Positions 56,429-64,000 of a DNA stretch of 64,000 nt are shown in pieces. The position numbers and the translations under genes are program-made. Below the pieces are notes generated by a model, which was not told the DNA's origin, made no database searches, and saw only the letters and a list, made by a program, of their open reading frames with translations. Within the stretch, counting starts at the first letter, position 1. Each line of letters begins with the position of its first letter. The stretch is from Sinomonas atrocyanea (GTDB taxonomy: Bacteria > Actinomycetota > Actinomycetes > Actinomycetales > Micrococcaceae): the NCBI RefSeq assembly GCF_030812675.1, contig NZ_JAUSTE010000001.1:310001-374000 (forward strand). The letters run 5' to 3'.

Positions 56429-59400
56429 TCGGTCACCTGCCGCCCCCGGGCGCACAGGGGACAGATGTCGGGCAGCCGGCAGCCGCCCGTGAACCCTGCG
56501 CCGGGCTCGTGCCGGGCCTCGAAGTGGTCCCCGGCCATGACCTCCGCGGCCCGCTCGACCAGCTGGACGGCCCACGCGGCATCCTTGAGCGCGGTCTGCT
56601 GCTGGACGGTGAGCTTGACGGTCCCGTCCCCCAGCTGGACGAGCTCGGCCCCGCCGGGGACGGGCTCCCGCGCGAGGGCCGCGTCCGCGCCGAACGCGCC
56701 GGCGGCCACGGCGACCTGGTAGGCGGCCAACTGGGCATGCTGTTCGAGCTCCGCGGCCTTCGGCTTGCGGCGTCCCGTCTTGAGGTCGACGACGACCAGC
56801 CGGCCCGTCTCGTCGAGCTCGAGCCGGTCCACCTGGCCCCGCAGGACGGTGCGGGCCGTGATCTCGGCGGTGCCGACGTTCCCGAGGGGCGCCTCGAAGT
56901 CGACTTCGACGCCGAGGAGCTCACGCCCGTTCACCCGGACGTATTCGGCGAGCTTGCGGACCATCGCCTGCGCGCGCTCGAAGTCGAGCTCGCCCTCCCA
57001 GGTGTCGGCGAGGCCGAGGCTGGCCCAGCGCAGCTTCAGCTCAGCGAGGTAATCGGCCGACGTCCCGTCGGGAAGGTCCTGGGCGATCGCGTGCACGAGC
57101 GTCCCGAGGCTCCTGGCGAAGTCGGTGGCAGCTTCGCCCCCTGCCGCGGAGACGAACCAGTCCAGGGGATTCTTCGTGGCGGTCTCGACCTTGGAGGGGG
57201 AGACGTAGACGGTGCCGTCCTCAGGCACCACGGGGCCGCTGCTGCTCAGGGGCGCGAGCCCGTACCACTGGGCGGGGTGGGCACCGGGGGCGCCGGCCGC
57301 GGCCAGTGCGGCGAGGAGCGCTGCGGCGTAGGACGCGTCCGCGTCGTCGGCCTCGACGGACTGCCGGAGCTCGGCGACCAGTGGCCTCAGTCCCAGGGTG
57401 CGGGGCACCTCGGTATAGGGGCGCACCGTGACGCCGTCGGGGAGCGGGTCGACGTAGTCCAGGAAGGGGGACGGGATCTCGTCCTCCGTGGATGCCGCAG
57501 TGCAGACGAGCCGCTCGGAGGCGCGCGAGATCGCGGCGGAGAAGGAGCGCAGCTCGTCGTAGCGGATGTCCTGGAGCCTCGAGCGCGTGGGCACGAGCAG
57601 GGCCGAGACCACCCCGAGGTCGAGGCAGTCCGCGAAGAGCGTGCTGCCCAGGAGCTCCCCCCGCAGGCGCGTGTTGGGCCAGACCCCGTCCTGCAGGCCC
57701 GCCACGAAGACCAGCCTCCATTCGCGGCCGGCCGCGCTCGCCGGGGTGAGCAGTTCGACGGCGTCCTCCGCCTGGGCGCGCGGCGCGAGGGTGTCCATGG
57801 GCAGCTCCTGCTCCGTCAGGTAGTCGAGGAACTGCGCGGGGGATGCTCCGGGGAGCCTGTCGACGTACCGCTCGGCCGTGTGGAACAGGGCCATGAGGGC
57901 ATCGAGGTCCCGGTCCGCGCGCAGGCCGAGGGGGCCGCCCGAGACCGCGAGGCCGTACCACCTCTTGGAGAGGGCGGCCGAGTCCCAGAGCGCCCACAGG
58001 ACGGTCTCGGCGGTCGCGCCGGGCTCCTCTGCCGCCGCCCGGCCCTTCGCGATCATGCGGGCGATCCGGCGTGCTGCACTGGCCTCGACGCCCAGCGCGC
58101 TGAGCGCCCCCGGCACCTCGAGTGCCTCGACGAGGAGTGCGTCGCTGGCGCGTCCCCCGCCGGCGGCGAGCTCGACCTGGCGGAGCGACTGGCGCAGGCG
58201 CCGCAGCTCGAGCGCGGTCGCGCCGCCGACGCGCGAGGTCAGCAGCTCGACCGCCGTCTGGGCGGTGAGCTCGTCGGGGCGCAGCGCGACGCGGAAGGCC
58301 GTGAGCAGCGGCCGCACTGCCGCTTCGTCGCGCACGGCAGTCTCTGCCACAGGGACCTTGACCGGGATGCCCTGGCCGGAGAGGAAGCGCTGGATCTGCT
58401 CGAGCCGGCCACCGGACCTGACGATCACGGCCATCTGCCCATACTCGATTCCGCCGAGCAGGCGGGCGTCCTGGATCCGATGGGCGAGGTAGCGCAGCTC
58501 GTGGAGGCCGGAGTGCAGGACATGCGCCTCGGCGGCGGGGGGCGCAGGCTGCTCCCGGCCGCCCGTGGGCGCCGGAACGAGCCTGCGGGCGGCCTGGCCT
58601 CCGGGCACCGCGGAGATCCGTTGGGCGACTCCCTGCCACGCTTCGGCGATTCCGGCCGGCAGCCGGTGGGAGGCGCTCAGCGACAGCTCGGTGATCGGGT
58701 CGAGGAGGGCACGCAGGCTCGGTACGAGGCCGGGCCTCGCTCCACGGAAGCCCTGCACCACGACGTCGGGGGCCGCCGTCGCAAGGAGGTCGCGGCCCTG
58801 GGCGAGGACGGCGAGGAGTTCGAGGACCGAGGGGCTGGACTCCTGGACGTCGTCGACGCAGATCAGCCCGAGCCGGGCCCGCTCCTGGGCGAGCAGCTCG
58901 GGGTCCTCGAGCAGGATCGTGCGGGCGGCGGTGATGATGCCCGCGGGGTCGAAGGCCTCCGGCATCCGCAGCTCGAGGACGTCGCGGTACTCCGTGTACA
59001 GCTGGGCGGCGGCGACCCACTCGGGGCGCCCGGCGCGCGTGCCGAGCTCGGCGAGCTCGTCCGCCGTCGTCCCGTACTCGGTGACCCGGTCGAACAGCTC
59101 GCGGACTTCGTGGCGGAATCCCCGCGTGGGCAGCGCCGCCTCGAACCCCTCGGGCCACGACGGCCCGCGGCCAGAGGTCCGGTGTCCTTCGAGGAGCTCC
59201 TTGACGATGAGGTCCTGCTCCGCCCCGGACAGCAGCCGGGGCGGCCGGCTGAGCCAGTCGAGCCGGCCCTCGGCCCGCGCCCGACGGATGAGGTCGAACG
59301 CGTAGGACTGCCATGTGCGGGCCGGCGGGGCACTCAGGCTGCGGCCGAGGCGTGCGGTGAAGGCGTCGCGCAGCCGTGCCGAGGCTGCGCGTGCAGGGGC

Positions 59401-59676
59401 CAGGAGGAGGACGCCTGCCGGGTCGAGGCCGTCGCGCTCCACCCGGATCGCGGCCGCCTCCACGAGGAGGCGGCTCTTGCCGGTGCCCGGGCCCCCCCAT
59501 ACGAGCACTGGACCGCTTCCGGGGCGCAGGGCGAGCACGGCCTCCTGGTCGGCCGAGGGTGAGAAGGGAGCGGCGTCCGCGCGGCCCTTCGGGGCGAGGA
59601 GCGTCAGCTGCGGCGCGGGTCCTGCCGGTGCGGGCCGGGCAGCGGGAGATGCAGCCGAGGTGGCGATCGCTGTCAT
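56425..59676 (-). CDS. adnA: AdnA-like helicase-nuclease subunit with Fe-S cysteines
   Basis: A 1083-aa partner of AdnB. The UvrD-like N-terminal half has Walker A GGPGTGKS (61-68), but motif II reads VDDVQESS, with Asp for the catalytic Glu, and motif III is weak (VVQGFRGARPG), consistent with a reduced motor as reported for AdnA. The C-terminal nuclease domain (about 830-1083) has RSLGTLVHAIAQDL, the catalytic RGQVDRLELDETGRLVVVDLKTG, and cysteines in GGCRLPDICPLCARGRQ that probably complete a nuclease-type Fe-S cluster. Its ATG overlaps the alkyltransferase-like gene stop (ATGA). It is the Rv3202c equivalent. Confidence 0.9.
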   Translation of the reverse strand: MTAIATSAASPAARPAPAGPAPQLTLLAPKGRADAAPFSPSADQEAVLALRPGSGPVLVWGGPGTGKSRLLVEAAAIRVERDGLDPAGVLLLAPARAASARLRDAFTARLGRSLSAPPARTWQSYAFDLIRRARAEGRLDWLSRPPRLLSGAEQDLIVKELLEGHRTSGRGPSWPEGFEAALPTRGFRHEVRELFDRVTEYGTTADELAELGTRAGRPEWVAAAQLYTEYRDVLELRMPEAFDPAGIITAARTILLEDPELLAQERARLGLICVDDVQESSPSVLELLAVLAQGRDLLATAAPDVVVQGFRGARPGLVPSLRALLDPITELSLSASHRLPAGIAEAWQGVAQRISAVPGGQAARRLVPAPTGGREQPAPPAAEAHVLHSGLHELRYLAHRIQDARLLGGIEYGQMAVIVRSGGRLEQIQRFLSGQGIPVKVPVAETAVRDEAAVRPLLTAFRVALRPDELTAQTAVELLTSRVGGATALELRRLRQSLRQVELAAGGGRASDALLVEALEVPGALSALGVEASAARRIARMIAKGRAAAEEPGATAETVLWALWDSAALSKRWYGLAVSGGPLGLRADRDLDALMALFHTAERYVDRLPGASPAQFLDYLTEQELPMDTLAPRAQAEDAVELLTPASAAGREWRLVFVAGLQDGVWPNTRLRGELLGSTLFADCLDLGVVSALLVPTRSRLQDIRYDELRSFSAAISRASERLVCTAASTEDEIPSPFLDYVDPLPDGVTVRPYTEVPRTLGLRPLVAELRQSVEADDADASYAAALLAALAAAGAPGAHPAQWYGLAPLSSSGPVVPEDGTVYVSPSKVETATKNPLDWFVSAAGGEAATDFARSLGTLVHAIAQDLPDGTSADYLAELKLRWASLGLADTWEGELDFERAQAMVRKLAEYVRVNGRELLGVEVDFEAPLGNVGTAEITARTVLRGQVDRLELDETGRLVVVDLKTGRRKPKAAELEQHAQLAAYQVAVAAGAFGADAALAREPVPGGAELVQLGDGTVKLTVQQQTALKDAAWAVQLVERAAEVMAGDHFEARHEPGAGFTGGCRLPDICPLCARGRQVTE

Positions 59677-60086
59677 GGTTCCATTCCACCGTCGGGGTCC
59701 GACAGTTCTGGGGCGGCGGGACGGTGCAGGCGCTGCTGGAGCGCGTCGGCGATCTCCTCGACCGCGTCGAGCTCGTCGTCCGTGGGCGCCCAGCGTGCCC
59801 GGGCGATGTCGACCCGCCACGGGCCTCGGTGCGGGTCGCCCCTCAGGGGCGTGCCTTCGGCGAGGTAGTGCCCCAGTGCCCGCTGCTCGTGGCATTCGGG
59901 GGCAGCGCCGCTGGCCCTGAGGATCCGCCACCAGCCCACGTCGCCGCTGTAGCGCGCCATGACCGAGCCGACCTGCCGGGGACCACCGGCGCCGAGGAGC
60001 TCTGCGACATCGCCATAGGCCAGCACCGTTCCCGGCGGCACGAGTTCGACGACGGCCAGAACCGCCTCGACGAACTCCTCCCGCAT
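59673..60086 (-). CDS. Alkyltransferase-like protein (MGMT family, no acceptor cysteine)
   Basis: A 137-aa protein made of the DNA-binding domain of O6-alkylguanine transferases: VLAVVELVPPGTVLAYGDVAELLGAGGPRQVGSVMARYSGD carries the recognition helix. The PCHR active site is replaced by a WWRILRASG segment, so it cannot accept alkyl groups. Alkyltransferase-like proteins bind alkylated guanine and hand it to nucleotide excision repair. It is the first gene of an operon with adnA and adnB (ATGA overlap) and has a TAGGGT box six bases before its ATG. M. tuberculosis Rv3204 is the counterpart in the same neighbourhood. Confidence 0.88.
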   Translation of the reverse strand: MREEFVEAVLAVVELVPPGTVLAYGDVAELLGAGGPRQVGSVMARYSGDVGWWRILRASGAAPECHEQRALGHYLAEGTPLRGDPHRGPWRVDIARARWAPTDDELDAVEEIADALQQRLHRPAAPELSDPDGGMEP

Positions 60087-60092
60087 GGTCCC

Positions 60093-60098
60093 ACCCTA
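60093..60098 (-). promoter_or_regulatory. -10 box of the alkyltransferase-like/adnAB operon
   Basis: TAGGGT on the minus strand, 6 bases before the ATG at 60086. Confidence 0.5.
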
Positions 60099-60172
60099 GC
60101 GGCCGGCGGGCGCCGGCTCCCGCTCCCCCGCGCGTCCGGCGTGCCTGCACGAGAAGTGTCGGACCCGCCGCA

Positions 60173-60178
60173 TAGCGT
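60173..60178 (+). promoter_or_regulatory. -10 box of the exonuclease gene
   Basis: TAGCGT, 7 bases before the ATG at 60186. With the divergent TAGGGT at 60093-60098 it defines a compact bidirectional promoter region of 99 bp. Confidence 0.5.
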
Positions 60179-60185
60179 GTTCCCC

Positions 60186-60893
60186 ATGACGTGGAGCACG
60201 CAGACCAGGGCAGCGTTCGATCTCGAGACGACCGGACGCAACTCACGTGCCGCGCGCATCGTCACCGCCAGCATCGTGGTGCTCGGGCCGGACGGGAGCA
60301 TCGAGGCCGAGCACGAGTGGCTTGCGGACCCGGGGGTCGAGATCCCGGCTGAGGCGGCCGAGGTGCACGGGGTCACGACGGAGAAGGCCCGCGCGGACGG
60401 CCGCCCCGCCCGGGAGGTCGTGGCGGAGGTCGCGACGACGCTCCAGGCGCTCTTCGACCGCGGCGTGCCGGTCGTCGCCTTCAACGCGGCGTACGACTTC
60501 ACGGTCATGGCGGCCGAGTGCGCGCGCCATGGCCTCCCCCAGCTCAGCCGGTTCCCCGTCCTGGACCCCTACGTCATCAACAAGCAGGTGGAGCGGTACC
60601 GCAAGGGCAAGCGAACCCTCGGGGCACTCTGTGAGCAGTATGGAGTCATCCTCACCGACGCCCACAGCTCGGCCGCAGACGCCCTCGCCGCGGCCCAGCT
60701 GCTCGACGCCATGGCCGGGCGCTTCCCGGAGCTGGACCGCCCCGCGGCCCACCTCCACCGCAGCCAGGTGGACTGGTCCGCAGCCCAGGCCGCCGACTTC
60801 CAGGCCTACCTGCGCCGGACCAAGCCCGCTGCCGTGGTCGAGGGCGACTGGCCGGTGCTCACACCGCACGATGCCGGGCAGGCCGGCTTCTAG
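60186..60893 (+). CDS. DnaQ-type DEDDh 3'-5' exonuclease
   Basis: A 235-aa exonuclease of the RNase T/DnaQ fold. Exo I is FDLETTG (D12, E14), exo II is FNAAYDFTVM near residue 106, and exo III is DAHSSAADALAA (His and Asp) near 158, so all DEDDh residues are present. The C-terminal 60 residues are an extra helical tail with WSAAQAADFQAYLRR. It may proofread or trim DNA ends; it lies divergent to the adnAB resection operon, which suggests a repair link. It starts at ATG 60186. Confidence 0.9.
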   Translation: MTWSTQTRAAFDLETTGRNSRAARIVTASIVVLGPDGSIEAEHEWLADPGVEIPAEAAEVHGVTTEKARADGRPAREVVAEVATTLQALFDRGVPVVAFNAAYDFTVMAAECARHGLPQLSRFPVLDPYVINKQVERYRKGKRTLGALCEQYGVILTDAHSSAADALAAAQLLDAMAGRFPELDRPAAHLHRSQVDWSAAQAADFQAYLRRTKPAAVVEGDWPVLTPHDAGQAGF

Positions 60894-61034
60894 CGCCTCC
60901 TGAGAGGGAAGTCACAGCTCCCCACGCTCCCCGGAGCGGAACTGTACCGCCGCGCGTAATTCACGCGGCACGCTGGCTGCGCCGCCGCCGCGACGCCCGC
61001 TACCACGCCGGACCGAACATCCTTCGACCGGCAG

Positions 61035-61047
61035 CCGAATATTTCGG
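61035..61047. promoter_or_regulatory. Small palindrome upstream of the amino-acid ABC operon
   Basis: CCGAA-TAT-TTCGG, within an AT-rich patch 126-138 bp before the binding-protein start and about 40 bp before a CATAAT (61085-61090) that may be the -10. The rest of the 279-bp gap shows no gene. Confidence 0.35.
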
Positions 61048-61172
61048 AATGTGTTCTGGAACCGGGCCGGGAAGGGCCGTGGTTCATAATGGTATGCAGC
61101 CCAGACGCCTCGACGTGCCGACCGCACGTCGATGCTGCGCGTCCTGCGTTCACCTCAGAAAGCGAAGGCTCC

Positions 61173-62126
61173 ATGAAGCTCAAGGCACCCAAGTGGCTTG
61201 CCGCCGCGCCCGTCGCGGCAGTCCTCGCCCTCTCGCTCGCCGCGTGCGGCGGCGGCGGAAGCTCCGCCTCCGGCACGCCGTCGGACGCGCTCAAGGGCAG
61301 CGACCAGCAGTCGACGGACAAGTACACCACCGCCTCGGTCACCCCGCTGGACAAGATCGACAAGTCCAAGCTCGGGCTCATCACCCCCGGCACGATCAAG
61401 GTGGGCACGCTCTCCGACGCGCCGCCGAACATCTTCATCGACAAGAGCGGCAACTTCACCGGCTACGACAACGAGCTCCTCAAGGCCATGGCGGCCAAGC
61501 TGGGGCTGAAGGTCGAGTTCGTCTCCACGAAGTTCCAGAGCCTGCTGGCCCAGGTCAAGACGAAGCAGTTCGACATGGGCTCGTCCTCGATCTCGACCAC
61601 CGATTCCCGCCGCCAGACGGTCGGATTCACCAACGGGTACGACTTCGGCTACATGGCGATCGTCACGAAGGACGGCGCGAAGGTGAAGTCCTTCGATGAC
61701 CTCAAGCAGGGCGTGCGCATCGGCGTGGTCCAGGGCACCGTCCAGGACGACTTCGTCACCAACACACTCAAGCTCGACCCGGTCCGCTTCCCGGACTACA
61801 ACACGGTCTACGCGAGCGTGAAGAGCGGCCAGGTCGACGCGTGGGTCGCGCCGTCCCAGCAGGCGGAGGGCCAGGTCAAGCCCGGCGACGGCACCACGAT
61901 CGCGCAGAAGAAGGTCAACACCCAGAACTTCACCGCGTACGCCGTGGCGAAGGACAACCAGCCGCTCACCGACGCGCTCAACTCGGCCCTCGATGCCGTG
62001 GTCGCCGATGGCACGTGGTCGAAGCTCACGGCCCAGTGGTACCCGGACCGCAAGACGCTCAAGGACCAGACCCCCGAGGGCTGGAAGCCGGGCAGCAAGG
62101 CCGTCCAGGTCGGCGCGGCCAAGTAG
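61173..62126 (+). CDS. Polar amino-acid ABC transporter substrate-binding lipoprotein (family 3)
   Basis: A 317-aa lipoprotein: signal peptide with lipobox LSLAAC (about residue 24), a Gly/Ser tether, then an SBP family 3 fold. Signature segments are FIDKSGNFTGYDNELLKAMAAKLGLKVEFVSTKFQSLLAQVKTKQFDMGSSSISTT and VRIGVVQGTVQDDFV. It binds a polar amino acid outside the membrane; the exact substrate (for example His, Gln, Cys) cannot be told. GAAGG lies four bases before the ATG at 61173, and an upstream in-frame start at 61089 lacks a signal peptide. It leads a three-gene operon. Confidence 0.93.
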   Translation: MKLKAPKWLAAAPVAAVLALSLAACGGGGSSASGTPSDALKGSDQQSTDKYTTASVTPLDKIDKSKLGLITPGTIKVGTLSDAPPNIFIDKSGNFTGYDNELLKAMAAKLGLKVEFVSTKFQSLLAQVKTKQFDMGSSSISTTDSRRQTVGFTNGYDFGYMAIVTKDGAKVKSFDDLKQGVRIGVVQGTVQDDFVTNTLKLDPVRFPDYNTVYASVKSGQVDAWVAPSQQAEGQVKPGDGTTIAQKKVNTQNFTAYAVAKDNQPLTDALNSALDAVVADGTWSKLTAQWYPDRKTLKDQTPEGWKPGSKAVQVGAAK

Positions 62127-62154
62127 CGCCACCTAGCGCGCAGACAGGAGCCAC

Positions 62155-62931
62155 ATGGATTACCTGGCCAATCTCGGCGACACCTTCTTCAACTGGACAG
62201 TCATCGGCGAGGTCCTGCCCTCGCTCTTCACTGTGGGCCTGCCGAACACGCTCGTGCTGGCCCTCTCGTCGGGGATCATCGGCACAGTTCTCGGGATGCT
62301 GCTCGCCCTGATGGGCATCGCCCGCAATCCGGTGGCGCGGTGGATCGCCCGGGTGTACACGGACGTGTTCCGTGGACTCCCGGCGATCCTCACCATCCTT
62401 GCGATCGGCCTCGGGTTCGGCCCGATCGTCCGCGAGCTCACGGGCATCACGAGCCCGTATCCCATGGGCGTCGCGGCGCTGTCGCTCATCTCCGCCGCCT
62501 ACATCGGCGAGATCTTCCGCTCGGGCATCCAGAGCGTCGAGAAGGGCCAGCTCGAGGCGGCCCGGGCGCTCGGCTTCGCGTACGGGCCGTCGATGCGCCT
62601 CATCGTCGTCCCGCAGGGCGTGCGCCGGGTGCTGCCTGCCCTCGTGAACCAGTTCATCGCGCTCATCAAGGACTCCTCGCTCGTGTTCACCCTCGGGCTG
62701 CTCTCCTCCGAGCGCGAGCTGTTCCAGATCGGCCAGGACGAGGCGGCCCGCACGGGCAACCTCTCCGGCTACGTCGCGGCCGGAATCTTCTACCTCGTCA
62801 TGACGATCCCCCTCACGCACCTCGTGAACTGGATCGATGCCCGCCTGCGCACGGGCCGGGCGAAGAGCCGCGCCGAGCGCGCCGAGCCGGACGAGGCCGC
62901 CGCCGTCGTCGGGAAGGGAGCCCAGGCATGA
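62155..62931 (+). CDS. Polar amino-acid ABC transporter permease (HisM/GlnP type)
   Basis: A 258-aa permease with five to six helices: [25 protein letters not shown] near the start, then [22 protein letters not shown], and the EAA loop [34 protein letters not shown], which contacts the ATPase. Typical length for the HAAT family, in which one permease forms a homodimer. The Ala/Arg-rich last 35 residues are cytoplasmic. AGGAG precedes the ATG, 28 bp after the binding-protein gene. It overlaps the ATPase gene by ATGA. Confidence 0.93.
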   Translation: MDYLANLGDTFFNWTVIGEVLPSLFTVGLPNTLVLALSSGIIGTVLGMLLALMGIARNPVARWIARVYTDVFRGLPAILTILAIGLGFGPIVRELTGITSPYPMGVAALSLISAAYIGEIFRSGIQSVEKGQLEAARALGFAYGPSMRLIVVPQGVRRVLPALVNQFIALIKDSSLVFTLGLLSSERELFQIGQDEAARTGNLSGYVAAGIFYLVMTIPLTHLVNWIDARLRTGRAKSRAERAEPDEAAAVVGKGAQA

Positions 62932-63665
62932 GCACGTTCTCCTCAGGATCGCTCGAGGCGAAGGGCATCCACCTCGCCTTCGGCAGCAACCGGGTGCTCC
63001 GCGGCATCGACCTCGACGTCCCGGCCGGGACCACGGCGTCGGTCATCGGCCCCTCCGGATCCGGCAAGTCGACCCTCCTGCGGGTCATGAACCGGCTCAT
63101 TGAGCCGGACGCCGGGGACATCCTCCTCGACGGCCGCTCCGTCCTGAAGGACAACCCGGACGAGCTCCGCCGCCGCATCGGCATGGTCTTCCAGCAGTTC
63201 AATCTCTTCCCGCACAAGAGCGTGGGCGAGAACGTGGCCTTCGCCCTGCGGAAGCTCCGCGGGCTGCCGAAGGACCAGGCCCGCGAGGAGGCGCTGACGC
63301 AGCTCGACCTCGTCGGGCTCAGGCACAAGGCCGATGTCCGGCCGGGGACGCTCTCGGGCGGCCAGCAGCAGCGCGTCGCGATCGCCCGCGCGCTCGCGAT
63401 GAAGCCCGAGGTCATGTTCTTCGACGAGGCGACCTCGGCCCTCGACCCGGAGCTCGTCAAGGGCATCCTCGCCCTCATGGCCGACCTCGCCCAAGGCGGG
63501 ATGACCATGGTCGTGGTGACCCACGAGATGGGCTTCTCGCGCAACGTCTCGGACACCGTGATGTTCATGGACGGCGGCGTCGCGGTCGAGTCCGGCGCAC
63601 CGGAGAAGATCTTCGACGATCCGCAGACCGACCGGCTCAAGCGCTTCCTCAGCGACGTCCTCTGA
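62928..63665 (+). CDS. Polar amino-acid ABC transporter ATP-binding protein
   Basis: A 245-aa ATPase of the HisP/GlnQ type. Walker A GPSGSGKS near residue 43, Q-loop [13 protein letters not shown], signature [16 protein letters not shown], Walker [16 protein letters not shown] and the switch His in VVTHEMGF are all in place. It energises the permease encoded just upstream, with which it is translationally coupled. It is the last gene of the operon; an 18-bp hairpin follows 26 bp after its stop. Confidence 0.95.
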   Translation: MSTFSSGSLEAKGIHLAFGSNRVLRGIDLDVPAGTTASVIGPSGSGKSTLLRVMNRLIEPDAGDILLDGRSVLKDNPDELRRRIGMVFQQFNLFPHKSVGENVAFALRKLRGLPKDQAREEALTQLDLVGLRHKADVRPGTLSGGQQQRVAIARALAMKPEVMFFDEATSALDPELVKGILALMADLAQGGMTMVVVTHEMGFSRNVSDTVMFMDGGVAVESGAPEKIFDDPQTDRLKRFLSDVL

Positions 63666-63690
63666 CGGCTGGGTACAGCAGCACCGCGCA

Positions 63691-63730
63691 CGACGGCGGG
63701 GTCCCCACTCGGGTGGGGACCCCGCCGTCG
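63691..63730. terminator. Bidirectional terminator after the amino-acid ABC operon
   Basis: A perfect 18-bp inverted repeat (63691-63708 with 63713-63730) and a TCGG tetraloop lie between convergent genes. Confidence 0.88.
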
Positions 63731-63765
63731 CGCGTGGTGGCGGCAGCCTGCCAGCCGCGGCGGGC

Positions 63766-64000
63766 CTAGAGCGGCAGGCCGCCGGCGCCCTTGAGGTCGC
63801 GCATCACGATGGTCGAGGTGAGCTTCGCGACCCCCGGCAGCGCGGCCAGATGCTCGTCGTAGAGTCGCTGGTACGCCGGGAGGTCCTCGGCGACGCACCG
63901 GAGGAGGAAGTCGGGGTCCCCGAAGAGGCGGTAGCCCTCGATGATCTGCGGTTCGGCGACCACGGCATCCTCGAACGCCCGGATCGCTTCCCGCGAGGTC
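63766..64000 (-). CDS. Lrp/AsnC family transcriptional regulator, C-terminal part
   Basis: The gene runs off the right edge; 77 C-terminal residues are visible. They match the RAM effector domain of Lrp/AsnC regulators: AFEDAVVAEPQIIEGYRLFGDPDFLLRCVAEDLPAYQRLYDEHLAALPGV, then a beta strand and the classic VMRDLKGAGGLPL ending. The RAM domain binds amino acids and drives oligomerisation. The N-terminal helix-turn-helix is outside the window. Its position beside an amino-acid ABC operon suggests, but does not prove, that it regulates that operon. Confidence 0.88.
   Translation of the reverse strand, partial: TSREAIRAFEDAVVAEPQIIEGYRLFGDPDFLLRCVAEDLPAYQRLYDEHLAALPGVAKLTSTIVMRDLKGAGGLPL

Overview
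The window is chromosomal DNA of a very high-GC actinobacterium. The gene set and order (mtrA-mtrB-lpqB, secA next to an Rv3235-like gene, long-form hpf, adnA-adnB, nudC-uvrD2, an LpqB lipoprotein, many GTG starts) fit the Micrococcaceae (Arthrobacter/Sinomonas-like) best. The genus is an inference. I see no rRNA, CRISPR array, prophage, integrase or insertion sequence, and the coding style is uniform.

Layout. (1) 1-4745: the 5' end of an NAD-glutamate dehydrogenase, an orphan CpaB-like/CpaE-like pair, a 73-aa BldC-like regulator, an unknown 183-aa gene and a membrane LysM protein. Two arrays of roughly NNTCAAA motifs repeated every 10 bp lie in this stretch, one before the BldC-like gene and one before the LysM gene. 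(2) 4864-18538: Rv3235-like gene, secA, a YcaQ/AlkX-type glycosylase, hpf, comF-like gene, lpqB, mtrB, mtrA, a CtaG-like gene, a MetE-like protein and chorismate mutase. (3) 18650-25605: a dipeptide/oligopeptide ABC operon with fused ATPases, and a secreted metallophosphoesterase. (4) 25755-36192: mnmA, an FAD oxidoreductase, a 374-bp non-coding repeat element, iscS, a SufR-like regulator divergent from a DoxX-like gene over a clear palindrome, a lipid kinase, a J-domain protein, trmL, and etfB-etfA with a PIG-L deacetylase. (5) 36470-41492: HtrA-type protease divergent from a TPM protein and PspA (an envelope-stress group), then initiator tRNA. (6) 41562-60893: UPF0182 protein, PDZ/Lon-like protease, zincin-like protein, a small unknown protein, YgjP-like peptidase, uvrD2, nudC, a kinase-fold protein, adnB, adnA, an alkyltransferase-like protein and a DnaQ-type exonuclease. 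(7) 61173-64000: a polar amino-acid ABC operon and the 3' part of an Lrp/AsnC regulator.

Three blocks match, from memory, the Mycobacterium tuberculosis order: Rv3240c-Rv3246c (secA to mtrA), Rv3015c/Rv3024c/Rv3025c/Rv3028c/Rv3029c (MetE-like, mnmA, iscS, etfA, etfB) and Rv3193c-Rv3204 (UPF0182 to alkyltransferase-like). The second block is opened up here by transport, phosphatase and redox genes. Operons are often joined by ATGA, GTGA or TGATG overlaps. Thirteen genes have a TANNNT-like -10 box only 6-7 bases before the start codon, which suggests leaderless mRNAs, mostly for information-processing genes. Secretion, transport and envelope genes mostly carry Shine-Dalgarno sequences instead.
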